The position numbers and the translations under genes were made by a program. From Persicitalea jodogahamensis (lineage in GTDB: Bacteria > Bacteroidota > Bacteroidia > Cytophagales > Spirosomataceae), in assembly GCF_014651615.1 (NCBI RefSeq), contig NZ_BMXF01000001.1, positions 434,001 to 498,000 of the forward strand: DNA of 64,000 nt. The letters are read 5' to 3'. Positions within the stretch are counted from its first letter, which is position 1. The number at the start of each line of letters is the position of its first letter. A model generated the notes under the pieces. That model searched no databases. It worked only from the letters and a program-made list of their open reading frames with translations, and was not told where the DNA came from. Of this stretch, positions 35,003 to 43,652 are shown in pieces.

Positions 35003-35665
35003 TCAATTGAAAGCGTGGATCAGGCTATTTAATCCAAAAAAAAGGAACTGCAAAACAAGCAACAACGGGGCCAGACTATTTTCTTTTCGGAAGGGTAGTT
35101 TGTAAAACAGAAAAAAAAGCAACGCCGAAATTCCATACCAGGCCAGGTAGTTCTGAAGCGGAATGGCACCAGCTTGCCATTGCCAGAAGTCGAGCCGTAT
35201 TGCTATGGGTTCAATCACGAAATCCAGCAAAGTCATCAGGCCCGCTGCCAGCAGAACTTTTGCAAGTAGGGGTAAAGACAAGCGGTTGATCACGCTGCCG
35301 CAGAGGTAGCTGAGCATTAGCCAATTGGTCCCTATGACGAGAGGTACTTCCGCTATTTTGAACCCAAGGGCCTTACCATAAGCGTACTCGCCAAAAATAA
35401 CGCCTGTATGTACTCCGGCTACTTCTACCAGAAAGCCCACGGTGAAAGCCACTATGCAGTACGCCCAAAAAGAAAGCCGAAAATCCGTATGAAAAAGTAG
35501 TAGCAAAATCAGCGATGCCACCAGGTTGAGTGGCGTGAGTAGCTGAAAAAGGGGAGCCGAGGCTGGTACGTTCAGGCCGATCAGCCCGGCTAGGTACATT
35601 AGCGGCAGAATAACAAAAATCATCCTGCGAGCGACGGGTGGCACGAGCGGCAAATCGTGAGGCAT
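35003..35665 (-). CDS. cruF: carotenoid biosynthesis protein CruF-like (DUF422)
   Basis: The ATG at 35665 (MPHDLPLVPPVARRMIF) is used because the longer frame runs through a terminator into tRNA-His. The 220-residue product has about seven hydrophobic helices. It carries the family pattern VGFLVEVAGVHTGVIFGEYAYG near residues 84-105, with Glu and His in the membrane, and LLDFVIEPIAIRLDFWQWQ near 150-168. CruF-type proteins hydrate carotenoid ends (1',2'-hydratase in myxol or bacterioruberin-like pathways). The next gene is the CarH-like regulator, which probably controls it. Confidence 0.84.
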   Translation of the reverse strand: MPHDLPLVPPVARRMIFVILPLMYLAGLIGLNVPASAPLFQLLTPLNLVASLILLLLFHTDFRLSFWAYCIVAFTVGFLVEVAGVHTGVIFGEYAYGKALGFKIAEVPLVIGTNWLMLSYLCGSVINRLSLPLLAKVLLAAGLMTLLDFVIEPIAIRLDFWQWQAGAIPLQNYLAWYGISALLFFLFYKLPFRKENSLAPLLLVLQFLFFGLNSLIHAFN

Positions 35666-35677
35666 GGGCAAGGCTAA

Positions 35678-35708
35678 AATAAAAAAGACCCCGACGAGTG
35701 GGGTCTTT
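35678..35708 (-). terminator. intrinsic terminator of tRNA-His
   Basis: On the minus strand AAAGACCCC and GGGGTCTTT pair perfectly (35700-35708 with 35684-35692), loop 7 bases, followed by a run of Ts. It begins 9 bases after the tRNA 3' end and separates it from cruF. Confidence 0.85.
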
Positions 35709-35716
35709 AAAAAGGG

Positions 35717-35791
35717 GGAGAAAGACGGGGTTCGAACCCGCGACCTCCTGAACCACAATCAGGCGCTCTAACCAGCTGAGCTACAATCTCC
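35717..35791 (-). tRNA. tRNA-His (GTG anticodon)
   Basis: The minus strand folds as a cloverleaf. The D arm is GCTC/GAGC, the anticodon arm CCTGA-TTGTGGT-TCAGG has GTG at the anticodon, and the T arm is GCGGG-TTCGAAC-CCCGT. The extra G at position -1 (35791) opposite C73 (35717) is the tRNA-His identity element. CCA is not encoded. Positions 5-68 and 6-67 of the acceptor stem are both U-U mismatches, which is unusual. Confidence 0.93.
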
Positions 35792-35815
35792 GTTTTTGGA
35801 AGCGCAAAATTAGGC

Positions 35816-35878
35816 AAAAGGTTGGCAGCTTGCAAAATTCTTTGATAGATTTTTCACAAACTGCCAACCTTTTTTTTA
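35816..35878. terminator. inverted repeat downstream of sodA
   Basis: AGGTTGGCAG (35819-35828) and CTGCCAACCT (35861-35870) form a perfect 10-bp stem with a 32-base loop. T-runs lie on both sides (TTTTTTT at 35871-35877 on plus, TTTT on minus). It lies 16-24 bases past the sodA stop, so it most likely ends sodA transcription. Confidence 0.6.
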
Positions 35879-35893
35879 TTGACCGCGCTATGA

Positions 35894-36499
35894 CTAGGCG
35901 GCGTTGTAGTTGGTTTCGGCGGCCTTCCAGTCCACCACGTTCCAGTAAGCGTCAATATAGTCAGGACGCTTGTTCTGGTATTTCAGGTAATAAGCGTGTT
36001 CCCACACATCGAGGCCGATAATGGGCGTACCTTTTGTTTCGGCCAGATCCATGAGTGGATTATCCTGGTTAGGGGTAGATACCACGGCTAGGTCGCCGTT
36101 TTCGGTCTTGATCAACCATGCCCAGCCCGAACCGAAACGGCTGCCTGCTGCTTTCTTAAATTCTTCTTTGAAAGCGCTGAAGGAGCCAAATTTGGCATCA
36201 ATCGCTTTGGCAAGCTCGCCGGTTGGTTCGCCGCCGCCGTCGCCGGAGAGGGTTTTCCAGAAAAAGGAGTGATTCCAGTGTCCGCCGCCATTATTGCGTA
36301 CGGCCGTTGACAGCGTGCTCACCTTGGCCAGCAGCTCCTCCACGCTTTGGCCTGCCAGATCGGTGCCGTCCACAGCAGCGTTCAGGTTATTGACATAGCC
36401 CTGATGATGCTTATCATGGTGAATTTCCATGGTCTTGGCGTCAATATTGGGTTCCAGCGCGTCATTATCGTAGGGTAGGGGATCTAGGGTAAATGCCAT
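35894..36499 (-). CDS. sodA: superoxide dismutase, Fe/Mn type
   Basis: A complete 201-residue cytoplasmic enzyme that converts superoxide to oxygen and hydrogen peroxide. Metal ligands are visible: His27 in [18 protein letters not shown], His77 in [11 protein letters not shown], and Asp and His in [21 protein letters not shown] is the conserved structural segment. Whether it uses Mn, Fe or both cannot be settled by eye. There is no signal peptide. It lies 64 bases after tadA on the same strand and ends before a strong inverted repeat. Confidence 0.95.
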   Translation of the reverse strand: MAFTLDPLPYDNDALEPNIDAKTMEIHHDKHHQGYVNNLNAAVDGTDLAGQSVEELLAKVSTLSTAVRNNGGGHWNHSFFWKTLSGDGGGEPTGELAKAIDAKFGSFSAFKEEFKKAAGSRFGSGWAWLIKTENGDLAVVSTPNQDNPLMDLAETKGTPIIGLDVWEHAYYLKYQNKRPDYIDAYWNVVDWKAAETNYNAA

Positions 36500-36563
36500 T
36501 GTTAGTTGGTTTTATTAGGTTCAAAATATATTAATACTGTTTTTCTAACAGAGGATTCGGATT

Positions 36564-37010
36564 TTATGTTCTTAGGCCCCGGAAAAAATCAAGCAGCAGT
36601 CGACGGGACTCCTCAGCGAGGATGCCGTCCGCCAGCAGCGTTTTGGGATGGAGAATGGCTTTCGAAATTTTCGTAAAGCCCCGTTTTTCATCTGCCGCCC
36701 CAAAAACTACTCTGCCTAATTGTGTCCAAAAAATCGCTCCAGCGCACATGACGCAGGGTTCCAGGGTAACGTAAAGTGTGCAATCAGCCAGGTATTTTGC
36801 TCCCAGATACTCCGAGGCGGCAGTTAGAGCCATCATCTCGGCGTGGGCCGTCACATCGTGCAGGCGCTGGGTCTGATTGTAGCCCTTTCCAATGATCCGC
36901 TGCCGGCATACCACGATGGCCCCTACGGGAATTTCACCCTCTGCCGCCGCCTGCTCGGCCAGATAAAGAGCCTGCTGCATGAAAAACTCATCGGAGAGTG
37001 GGTTTATCAT
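36564..37010 (-). CDS. tadA: tRNA-specific adenosine deaminase
   Basis: The ATG at 37010 (MINPLSDEFFMQQALYLAEQ) is chosen over an upstream in-frame start that lies inside the sulfatase gene. The 148-residue product has the cytidine/deoxycytidylate deaminase zinc site: TAHAEMMAL (His and catalytic Glu) and PCVMCAGAI (two Cys). GEIPVGAIVV and the KRGFTK segment are typical of TadA, which converts A34 to inosine in tRNA-Arg(ACG). It begins 11 bases after the stop of a sulfatase gene, so this essential gene may sit at the tail of the polysaccharide operon. Confidence 0.93.
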   Translation of the reverse strand: MINPLSDEFFMQQALYLAEQAAAEGEIPVGAIVVCRQRIIGKGYNQTQRLHDVTAHAEMMALTAASEYLGAKYLADCTLYVTLEPCVMCAGAIFWTQLGRVVFGAADEKRGFTKISKAILHPKTLLADGILAEESRRLLLDFFRGLRT

Positions 37011-37021
37011 AAGAAAAGTAC

Positions 37022-38518
37022 CTACTTGTTCGGAAACCATAGTTCGTCGAATGCCCGACTCAATCTCGGCAGAACGGCTTTCGCGCCGGGATCATCGGTG
37101 AAATGGGTGGTTTCGTAAGGATCTCGGGTCAAATCCAGCAACTGCACCTCGGTTTTATCATCTTCAGGCCAGGCATAGCGGATGTATTTATGCCGCTGCG
37201 CATCAACTACCATGCGCCCCACGGTACTTTCTACACCCAGGGTCTGCCGCCACGGCACTTTTTTGCCTTCAAGCAATGGGCGCAGGCTCCGGCCGCGTGG
37301 ATCGGCCTTCGCGGTAATGCCCGCAAAGTCACAGACGGTAGGCAGCAGGTCCAGACCGCTGGAAACCAGATGCGTACTGTCCACAGTGCCCGCCCGAAGG
37401 TGTCCCTTCCACATGGCGAGGAAAGGAACGCCCGCCGACTCTTCATAGAGTAGTGACTTGTGTTCCAGGCGGTGGGCGGCGTCCATGTCGCCATGGTCGC
37501 TGGAATACAGGATAAGCGTGTTCTCTTCCTGGCCGCTTTCCCGCAGGGCGTTCAGGATAGTCTGGATTTGGCTGTCCACCGTTTCGGTCAGGCGGCAGTA
37601 GGCCCAGCGGTGAGTGCGCCAGTCCTTATCGGTGTATTGTTCGCGAGCTGCCTGCTGAAAATTGCGCGAGGCTATGTAGTTCTTGATCGCCCGGGGTTCT
37701 CCCTTTTGAGGTTCGTAATTGGGAGGCAATGGCGGACAGTACTTTTCGAAAAATTCCGCTTCCGACACCCCGGCAGGCCGCTTCATTGCCCGGTCGAGGG
37801 TTTCGATCTCCTCCGCTCCGGTACTGACCAGCCTCTTTTCCTGCTCCGTACTGGCGAAGTCCCGAATCGCCATATAACAGATATCGTGCGGATTGATTAG
37901 TGAAACTACCATGAAGTAGGGGTCCTTGGGCTGGGATCTGATATACTCAGCCGCCCGCTCAGCGAGTTGACCACGCTCATCGTCGGTGAAGTCCTCGAAG
38001 CCCTGCGCCTCCGGCGTTAGGGATGGAGGCAGGTGCTCTTTACCGCCAAAAAGAAGTCGATAGCCCGCTCGTTTCAGCCAGGTAGCCAGCGTGGTGCTCT
38101 CAACCTCCGGCGAGAGTTTCCCGATGCGCATCGCTCCTACATTTTCGGTCACGGGTTGGCCTTTATTGTCCCTGAAATAACCCGGCATCCGTCCGGTCAT
38201 CAGGCTCACTCTGGCAGGAGAGCACACCGGATTGGTCGTGTAGGCGCGAGTGAAACGGACGCCGTTGGCGGCAAGGTAATCCATCGCCGGGGTTTTGAGC
38301 CAGGGATTGCCCGCCGCGCTCATCATATCACGGTGCTGCTGATCGGTGAAAATGTAGATGATGTTGGGTCGGGACGATGCATGGGGCACAGCCGGACCAT
38401 GCTTGGCATTCCGGTTGGCCGCGCCCGTCCCTTTCTTCGTTGCAGCTACTTTTTCAACTTCCCGGGGAGGGAATAAAGTGCAGAAAGCCAGGATTACGGC
38501 AAAGATAGGGTAGGGCAT
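37022..38518 (-). CDS. secreted type-I sulfatase (PUL)
   Basis: A 498-residue sulfatase with an N-terminal signal (IFAVILAFCTLFP). The alkaline-phosphatase-like fold begins RPNIIYIFTDQQHRD, where Asp/Gln residues are calcium ligands. The formylglycine site is C99-S-P-A-R103, followed by VSLMTGR. Further ligands are in ILYSSDHGDM (D-H near residue 344). Such enzymes hydrolyse sulfate esters of glycans or glycolipids after Cys is matured to formylglycine. The maturase is not in the window. It lies 45 bases downstream of another sulfatase and just upstream of tadA. It resembles iduronate/heparan-type sulfatases (DQQHRD, NPHDIC), but substrate is not determined. Confidence 0.93.
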   Translation of the reverse strand: MPYPIFAVILAFCTLFPPREVEKVAATKKGTGAANRNAKHGPAVPHASSRPNIIYIFTDQQHRDMMSAAGNPWLKTPAMDYLAANGVRFTRAYTTNPVCSPARVSLMTGRMPGYFRDNKGQPVTENVGAMRIGKLSPEVESTTLATWLKRAGYRLLFGGKEHLPPSLTPEAQGFEDFTDDERGQLAERAAEYIRSQPKDPYFMVVSLINPHDICYMAIRDFASTEQEKRLVSTGAEEIETLDRAMKRPAGVSEAEFFEKYCPPLPPNYEPQKGEPRAIKNYIASRNFQQAAREQYTDKDWRTHRWAYCRLTETVDSQIQTILNALRESGQEENTLILYSSDHGDMDAAHRLEHKSLLYEESAGVPFLAMWKGHLRAGTVDSTHLVSSGLDLLPTVCDFAGITAKADPRGRSLRPLLEGKKVPWRQTLGVESTVGRMVVDAQRHKYIRYAWPEDDKTEVQLLDLTRDPYETTHFTDDPGAKAVLPRLSRAFDELWFPNK

Positions 38519-38563
38519 GCATCAGGATTTTTGCCTTAAGAAGCACATTTTACAACTTCTCTA

Positions 38564-40246
38564 CTATCGCTTTCCCTTGCGCATCGCCACCAGATTTTTG
38601 TGCGAAATGCTCCCCGTGCGTTCGAACCAATTTGCAAATTCGGTTTCTAGTTCGGCCACGACTTGCGGGTATTTTTTTGCCAGATTATTTGTTTCCGTTC
38701 GGTCCTTGCTCATATCGTAAAGCTCCCAGGGTAGTTCGGTTTCCGTTTTGGCTTCGTAGCGCGATACGATCTTCCAGTCCCCCTTCCGGGCAGCGCGGTG
38801 GCCCAAGTGATTCCAGAACAGTACACGGTGTCCCTCCCGCTGCTTTCCCTCCAAAACGGGTACAAGACTCTTCCCTTCCAAAGGCAAAATCTGATTTCCC
38901 CGAAAAGTGGCGGGGTACTTCGCTCCGGCCAATTCGCAGACGGTTGGCATGAGGTCGATCACGTGGGCCACCTGCTTATCCATCGTTCCGGCTTTAATCA
39001 TTTTAGGGTACCAGGCAATAAGCGGCGTGGCGTTGCCTCCTTCGTGTGTCCACTGCTTGAACCACTGGAAAGGGGTGTTGCTCACGTTCGCCCAACTTGC
39101 TTCGTAGCTGTCGAAAGAATCGGGGCGGCCCGTTGGGACACCTTCCTTGCCTTTGTGCACATTCTCGGCAGAGCCTCCATTGTCTGAAAGAAAAAAGATG
39201 ATGGTATTTTCCAGTTCGCCCTTCTCTTCCAGGAAGGTTAGCAACCGCCCGATGTTCTGATCCATGCGGTCGATCATCGCGGCATAGGTGGCCATCATGC
39301 GGTCATAGTATTTCTTCTCGCTTTCGGTGAGGTGATTCCAATCCTTCGCCTGTTGGTTGCGTGGACTGAGCTTCCAGGTTTCGGGAACGATTCCCAACTC
39401 TACCAGGCGTCGGTACCGTTGCTGACGCACAGCGTCCCAGCCGGCCAGATACTTGCCTTCGTATTTGGCAATATCCTCCTCGAAGGCGTGTAAGGGCCAG
39501 TGCGGAGCCGTGTAAGGGAGGTAAAGGAAGAAGGGCTTCATGGCATCGGCTTTTCGCAAATCCTCGATGTTTTCCATTGCCCGGTCAGTGTAGGCGTCGG
39601 TGGCGTACCATTGCGAACCGTCGGCATTCTTGAAGAGCTTGTAATCCGTTTGTCCTGCTTCGATCCACTCACCCGGAACCTCTACCGACTGGTCGTCGAT
39701 CACGTAGGGACGGTCTTTGGCAATTCCGAAGTAGTGGCCCGTGGTGGTGGTACTGGCGTATTGGCGGTGAAACCCCCGCTTCATCGGCCAGGCGTGCTCC
39801 TGTTGTCCAAGGTGCCATTTTCCCGAAATCATGCAGTGGTAGCCGTTCTCGCCCAGTACCTCGGCCATCGTGACCGTGTTTCGACTCAAAAATCCCCGGT
39901 AGCCCGGTACCCCGTCGTCGCCGTCCATTTCTCCTATATCTGCCTGTACCGGATACACGCCCGTCATGAGTGCAGCGCGGGTGGGACAACAGCGGGAGGC
40001 GTTGTAGAAATTCGTCAGCTTGATCCCCTCCGCCGCCAGTCGGTCGATGTTGGGAGTCGCGATTTCCGAGCCAAAGCAGCCGATGTCGGAGTATCCCATG
40101 TCGTCGGCCATAATCAGAACGATATTGGGGCGATCTGACGCTTGGGCTGGGGAAATACCGGAAATTGGTTGCTGGTAGGCCGCCAGCAGACCTAGCACCG
40201 TGAACGAAAAGCACAAGATTCTGACAAAAGCTTTCGTGTTTTTCAA
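38564..40246 (-). CDS. secreted arylsulfatase A-like sulfatase (PUL)
   Basis: A 560-residue sulfatase with a signal peptide (ILCFSFTVLGLLAAYQQ). The active-site entry is RPNIVLIMADDMGYSDIGCFGSEI with the calcium-binding DD. The formylglycine motif reads C86-C-P-T-R90 then AALMTGVYP. WHLGQ and FFLSDNGGSAEN follow, with the typical sulfatase Lys/His/Asn-Gly residues. This long arylsulfatase form is frequent in Bacteroidota and Planctomycetes loci for sulfated glycans. It starts 9 bases after the stop of the FAD oxidoreductase gene, so it is in the same operon. Confidence 0.94.
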   Translation of the reverse strand: MKNTKAFVRILCFSFTVLGLLAAYQQPISGISPAQASDRPNIVLIMADDMGYSDIGCFGSEIATPNIDRLAAEGIKLTNFYNASRCCPTRAALMTGVYPVQADIGEMDGDDGVPGYRGFLSRNTVTMAEVLGENGYHCMISGKWHLGQQEHAWPMKRGFHRQYASTTTTGHYFGIAKDRPYVIDDQSVEVPGEWIEAGQTDYKLFKNADGSQWYATDAYTDRAMENIEDLRKADAMKPFFLYLPYTAPHWPLHAFEEDIAKYEGKYLAGWDAVRQQRYRRLVELGIVPETWKLSPRNQQAKDWNHLTESEKKYYDRMMATYAAMIDRMDQNIGRLLTFLEEKGELENTIIFFLSDNGGSAENVHKGKEGVPTGRPDSFDSYEASWANVSNTPFQWFKQWTHEGGNATPLIAWYPKMIKAGTMDKQVAHVIDLMPTVCELAGAKYPATFRGNQILPLEGKSLVPVLEGKQREGHRVLFWNHLGHRAARKGDWKIVSRYEAKTETELPWELYDMSKDRTETNNLAKKYPQVVAELETEFANWFERTGSISHKNLVAMRKGKR

Positions 40247-40255
40247 TAGATTGTT

Positions 40256-41935
40256 CTATTCAGGAGTGTTGGCCAAAATTTGATTTTTATCCAAAAGTAC
40301 TTTCCGCAAATCCTGATAGGGCACGTCCTGCACGGCCAGGTTCTTGTCTATCGCCAGCGAGGCAGCGACGGCAGCGGATTGTCCAAGTACCATAAATACT
40401 GGCTCCATCCTGATCGACCCAAAGGCAATGTGGGTGGCACTCAGGCAGATGGGGACGAGAAGATTAACACACTCGCTTTGCTTGGGGACAATGGCCCGGT
40501 AGCCTATGGGATAAGGTGCGGCCACATGGGCCTCAACGTTGCCCTCGTTTTTGACGAAGCCCTCCTCGGTCACGTAGCGTTGGATATGATGCGAATCCAT
40601 CCCGTAAGCCCCCATACCGACGGGATCTTCGACGGTCTTCAACCCCTCGCAATGGTACTGCGTCATCACCAGGTCGCCAACCATGCGACGGGCCTCCCGG
40701 ACATACAGTTGCTGTTGCCAGCCGTCGGCCCGCTCGAACTCGTCTTTGCTGGTACCCCAGCGCGAGACTTCTTTTTTGATGAAATCGGGCATGCGCTCAT
40801 GGTAAGCGAGCGTCCACATCAGGCCCTGCTGGAACTGGCGGTGCCGCTCGGCAATGCGTTCCCTTTCCTCATAGCTGGCTTCGGGATAAGCATAGTTTTG
40901 GCCGATGAAGTCGGTGGAAAACCCGGTTCGGTTGTTGGTGTCCGTTTTCCGGTTGGGCATCTGGGAATTGATCCAGGGGAATCCCTTCTCTCCGGCTTCG
41001 TAATTACGGATGAGCAATTCGTAGTCGCGCTCATTGTAATTGGCTGGCTTGGTGAACGGAATGCGGTTATCGGGATGGTCGGTAAGGCACATTCGGTAGC
41101 AGTAGGCCTGCACCTTGTTGTCGCCTGCGCCGTGCGGGCCGGGGGCCTCGGGATTGATGAACGGCAGCAGCCCGCTGGACTTGTCACCCTTGACCACGTA
41201 AGGATCCACGCCCTGGACAAAATTGTGATTCATTGCATTACGAGACAGTTGACCGGTCATGGTGGTATCGCGGTCTCGCTTATGGACACCGTTGAGCGTT
41301 TCGCCGTATTGACTGTTGCTTTCCCGGCCCACGGTATAACTGACGCCGGCCGCCGCCATCAGGTCACCCTCGTAGGTGGCGTCAATGAACATCTTGCCCT
41401 GGTAGGTTTTGCCCGAGAGCATGGTGATGGAAGAAATCCGGTTGCCACTCTTCCGCACACCTTTGGCCCGGTCGAGTTTTTGATTGTATTCAACCTGAAT
41501 GCCCGCCTCTTTCAGCATATCGTGGTATACATTCAAAGCCGCCGATGGCTCGAAGGTCCACATGCTGTTTTCATTCTTTTGGGTACGGGTTTGTCCTCCG
41601 TCAAGGTACTCCTCCTTCTTCTGCCATTTCCAGTTTTCGGGCTGATCGTAGTAGGTCTTGATATTCTGGTAAAACTCCCGCGAAATCCCACCGATGACGC
41701 GCTTGTTGCCGATGTCGGTTTGGCCCAGACCGCCCGTGGTCAGTCCGCCTATGCGGGAGGTGGGTTCTATCAGCACCACCGACTTGCCCATCCGTTTCGC
41801 CTCGATAGCCGCGGCAATCCCCGCCGAAGTACCGCCATACACGACGAGGTCGGTTCCGTTTTGGGTTTGGAGAGGTTTGTTGCTGCTACACGAAAGGAGC
41901 AAGAGGCCCAGCAGTATACCAAAGAATTGTTTCAT
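40256..41935 (-). CDS. FAD-dependent oxidoreductase lipoprotein, copy 2
   Basis: A 559-residue protein with a lipoprotein signal ([14 protein letters not shown], Cys16). A Rossmann FAD site follows: [30 protein letters not shown] and [14 protein letters not shown]. The middle contains [27 protein letters not shown], and the C-terminus has [22 protein letters not shown]. This is the PF12831 FAD_oxidored group, often annotated in polysaccharide loci and predicted to oxidise sugars or sugar derivatives at the cell surface or periplasm. It is a close paralogue of the next upstream gene, with the same motif order, and lies 13 bases after it. Confidence 0.88.
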   Translation of the reverse strand: MKQFFGILLGLLLLSCSSNKPLQTQNGTDLVVYGGTSAGIAAAIEAKRMGKSVVLIEPTSRIGGLTTGGLGQTDIGNKRVIGGISREFYQNIKTYYDQPENWKWQKKEEYLDGGQTRTQKNENSMWTFEPSAALNVYHDMLKEAGIQVEYNQKLDRAKGVRKSGNRISSITMLSGKTYQGKMFIDATYEGDLMAAAGVSYTVGRESNSQYGETLNGVHKRDRDTTMTGQLSRNAMNHNFVQGVDPYVVKGDKSSGLLPFINPEAPGPHGAGDNKVQAYCYRMCLTDHPDNRIPFTKPANYNERDYELLIRNYEAGEKGFPWINSQMPNRKTDTNNRTGFSTDFIGQNYAYPEASYEERERIAERHRQFQQGLMWTLAYHERMPDFIKKEVSRWGTSKDEFERADGWQQQLYVREARRMVGDLVMTQYHCEGLKTVEDPVGMGAYGMDSHHIQRYVTEEGFVKNEGNVEAHVAAPYPIGYRAIVPKQSECVNLLVPICLSATHIAFGSIRMEPVFMVLGQSAAVAASLAIDKNLAVQDVPYQDLRKVLLDKNQILANTPE

Positions 41936-41948
41936 ATTGAGACAGGGA

Positions 41949-43637
41949 TTATTCTGCTTGGATTGACACTTCTAGTTTTTGTCCTTCTTTCACCAAAACC
42001 TCACGCAACTTCGCATAGGGCAGTTGCTGCGCCGTCACGTCGTTCTCGATCGACAGCACCGCCGCTGCTGCCGCCGACTGACCGAGAATCATGAATACAG
42101 GCTCCATGCGGATGGAGCCAAAGGCGATATGAGAGCTGGACATGGCCACAGGTACCAGAAGGTTCTTGCATTCGGCCGCCTTTGGCAAAATGGAGCCATA
42201 AGAAATGGAATAAGGCTGCTTGGGATGTACGCCGATGTCGCCCTCGTTTTGCACGAAACCGTCTTCTTTCACGTAACGCTGAGCGTTGTGCGAGTCCAGC
42301 GAATAGGAGCCCATGCCCACTGAGTTGGTCACGAGCTTAGTGCCGAGCGTGTGCTGCTCGGTCATTACCTCCTGACCGACCATGCGCCGGGCTTCGCGGA
42401 CATAGATCTGGTGCGGCCAGTTGTTGTTGTCGGTGAATTCATCCTTGGATAAGCCCCATTCCTTGATTTTTTTTCCTAGATCGCCCGGCATTCTGGCATC
42501 GTTTTGCATGAAATACAGCAACCCCTGCTGGTACTTGCGGTGGTCCTCGATGATTTCCTTCCGCCGCTCGTAGCTAGCCTCAGGGTAGTCGTAGTTTTTG
42601 CCGATATAGTCGCTGCTGAACGGGCCATGGTTATTGGTGTCGGTCTTGCGGTTGGGGATGCGGTCGAATTTGACAAAAAGCTTGTCCCAACCGCTGTCGA
42701 AGACGCGTTGCAAAAGTTCGTAGCGGGCGGGGTCGTAGCCTTCGGGCTTGGGGAAAGGCAGGCGGTTTTCGGGCTTGTCGGTCATGCAAAGGCGGAAGCA
42801 GTAAGCCTGAATCTTGTTATCACCGGAGCCGTATTCGCCCGGTGGCTGATTGGAGACTTCGGGCAGAAGACCGCTGCTGGGATCGCCCGCCACTTTGTAA
42901 GGGCTGATGTCGCTTTCGAAATAGTGCTTGTGTTGAAAAACCTCCGTCTGTACGCCGTTCCATTGCTCGCCGTACACGCTGTTGGCCTCGCGTCCCACGT
43001 GGTAACTGACGCCTGCCGCCGCCATCAGGTCACCCTCATAGGTGGCGTCGATGAACATTTTTCCTTCGTAGACATTACCGCTGAGGGTTTTGAAGTACTT
43101 GATTTCTTCATTTTCCATTCCCACCCCAAAGGCCGAGCGGTCGAGCCACTCGTCACGATAAATGGTAATGTCGTTTTCCTTCACAAAATCTTCAAACACC
43201 TGCTCGGCGGCGTGGGGTTCAAAGATCCACATCGTGCGGTTTTCGCCGTCCATGGCGGCCGTACCCTGGCCCTTGTTGCCAAATTCTTCCCGTTGCTGCC
43301 ATTTCCAGCTACTGTCCTGCTGGTAGTGCTGGTAGAGGCGGTGATAGAACTCGCGCGCCAGTCCACCGATGACGGACTTGTTGCCCGTATCGGTAAAGCC
43401 CAGCCCGCCTGCCGACAGCCCGCCCAGGTGCTTATCGGGTGAGACGACGATGACCGACTTACCCATTTTCTTCACCTGCACAGCGGCAGTTACGGCGGCG
43501 GCGGTACCGCCGTAAATGATGACGTCGGCAGAGCGGGTGTCGCCCGTTCCATTGTCATCAGTACCGGAATTAGGCGAACATGCCGCCAGAATCGTCAGAA
43601 GCAAAAAACTGAGCGTAAACTTTTTGAAAATACGCAT
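41949..43637 (-). CDS. FAD-dependent oxidoreductase lipoprotein, copy 1
   Basis: A 562-residue lipoprotein (signal [19 protein letters not shown], Cys20) of the PF12831 group. The dinucleotide fold is [29 protein letters not shown], then [19 protein letters not shown]. It shares with copy 2 the [18 protein letters not shown] and [21 protein letters not shown] blocks and the [15 protein letters not shown] helix. The paired genes clearly arose by tandem duplication and have since diverged. The sulfatase gene upstream ends 15 bases before it. The substrate is unknown; the context suggests a sulfated sugar or its oxidised product. Confidence 0.88.
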   Translation of the reverse strand: MRIFKKFTLSFLLLTILAACSPNSGTDDNGTGDTRSADVIIYGGTAAAVTAAVQVKKMGKSVIVVSPDKHLGGLSAGGLGFTDTGNKSVIGGLAREFYHRLYQHYQQDSSWKWQQREEFGNKGQGTAAMDGENRTMWIFEPHAAEQVFEDFVKENDITIYRDEWLDRSAFGVGMENEEIKYFKTLSGNVYEGKMFIDATYEGDLMAAAGVSYHVGREANSVYGEQWNGVQTEVFQHKHYFESDISPYKVAGDPSSGLLPEVSNQPPGEYGSGDNKIQAYCFRLCMTDKPENRLPFPKPEGYDPARYELLQRVFDSGWDKLFVKFDRIPNRKTDTNNHGPFSSDYIGKNYDYPEASYERRKEIIEDHRKYQQGLLYFMQNDARMPGDLGKKIKEWGLSKDEFTDNNNWPHQIYVREARRMVGQEVMTEQHTLGTKLVTNSVGMGSYSLDSHNAQRYVKEDGFVQNEGDIGVHPKQPYSISYGSILPKAAECKNLLVPVAMSSSHIAFGSIRMEPVFMILGQSAAAAAVLSIENDVTAQQLPYAKLREVLVKEGQKLEVSIQAE

Positions 43638-43652
43638 ATGAATTGGGAGGGT

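Noticed and set aside
40280-42094. A 604-codon plus-strand frame opposite the FAD oxidoreductase
   Set aside because: It is the antisense of a clear FAD-family gene, a result of GC-rich third positions, and has no motifs of its own.
42504-43442. A 312-codon plus-strand frame opposite FAD oxidoreductase copy 1
   Set aside because: Same reason: antisense to a well-supported gene, no recognisable domains.
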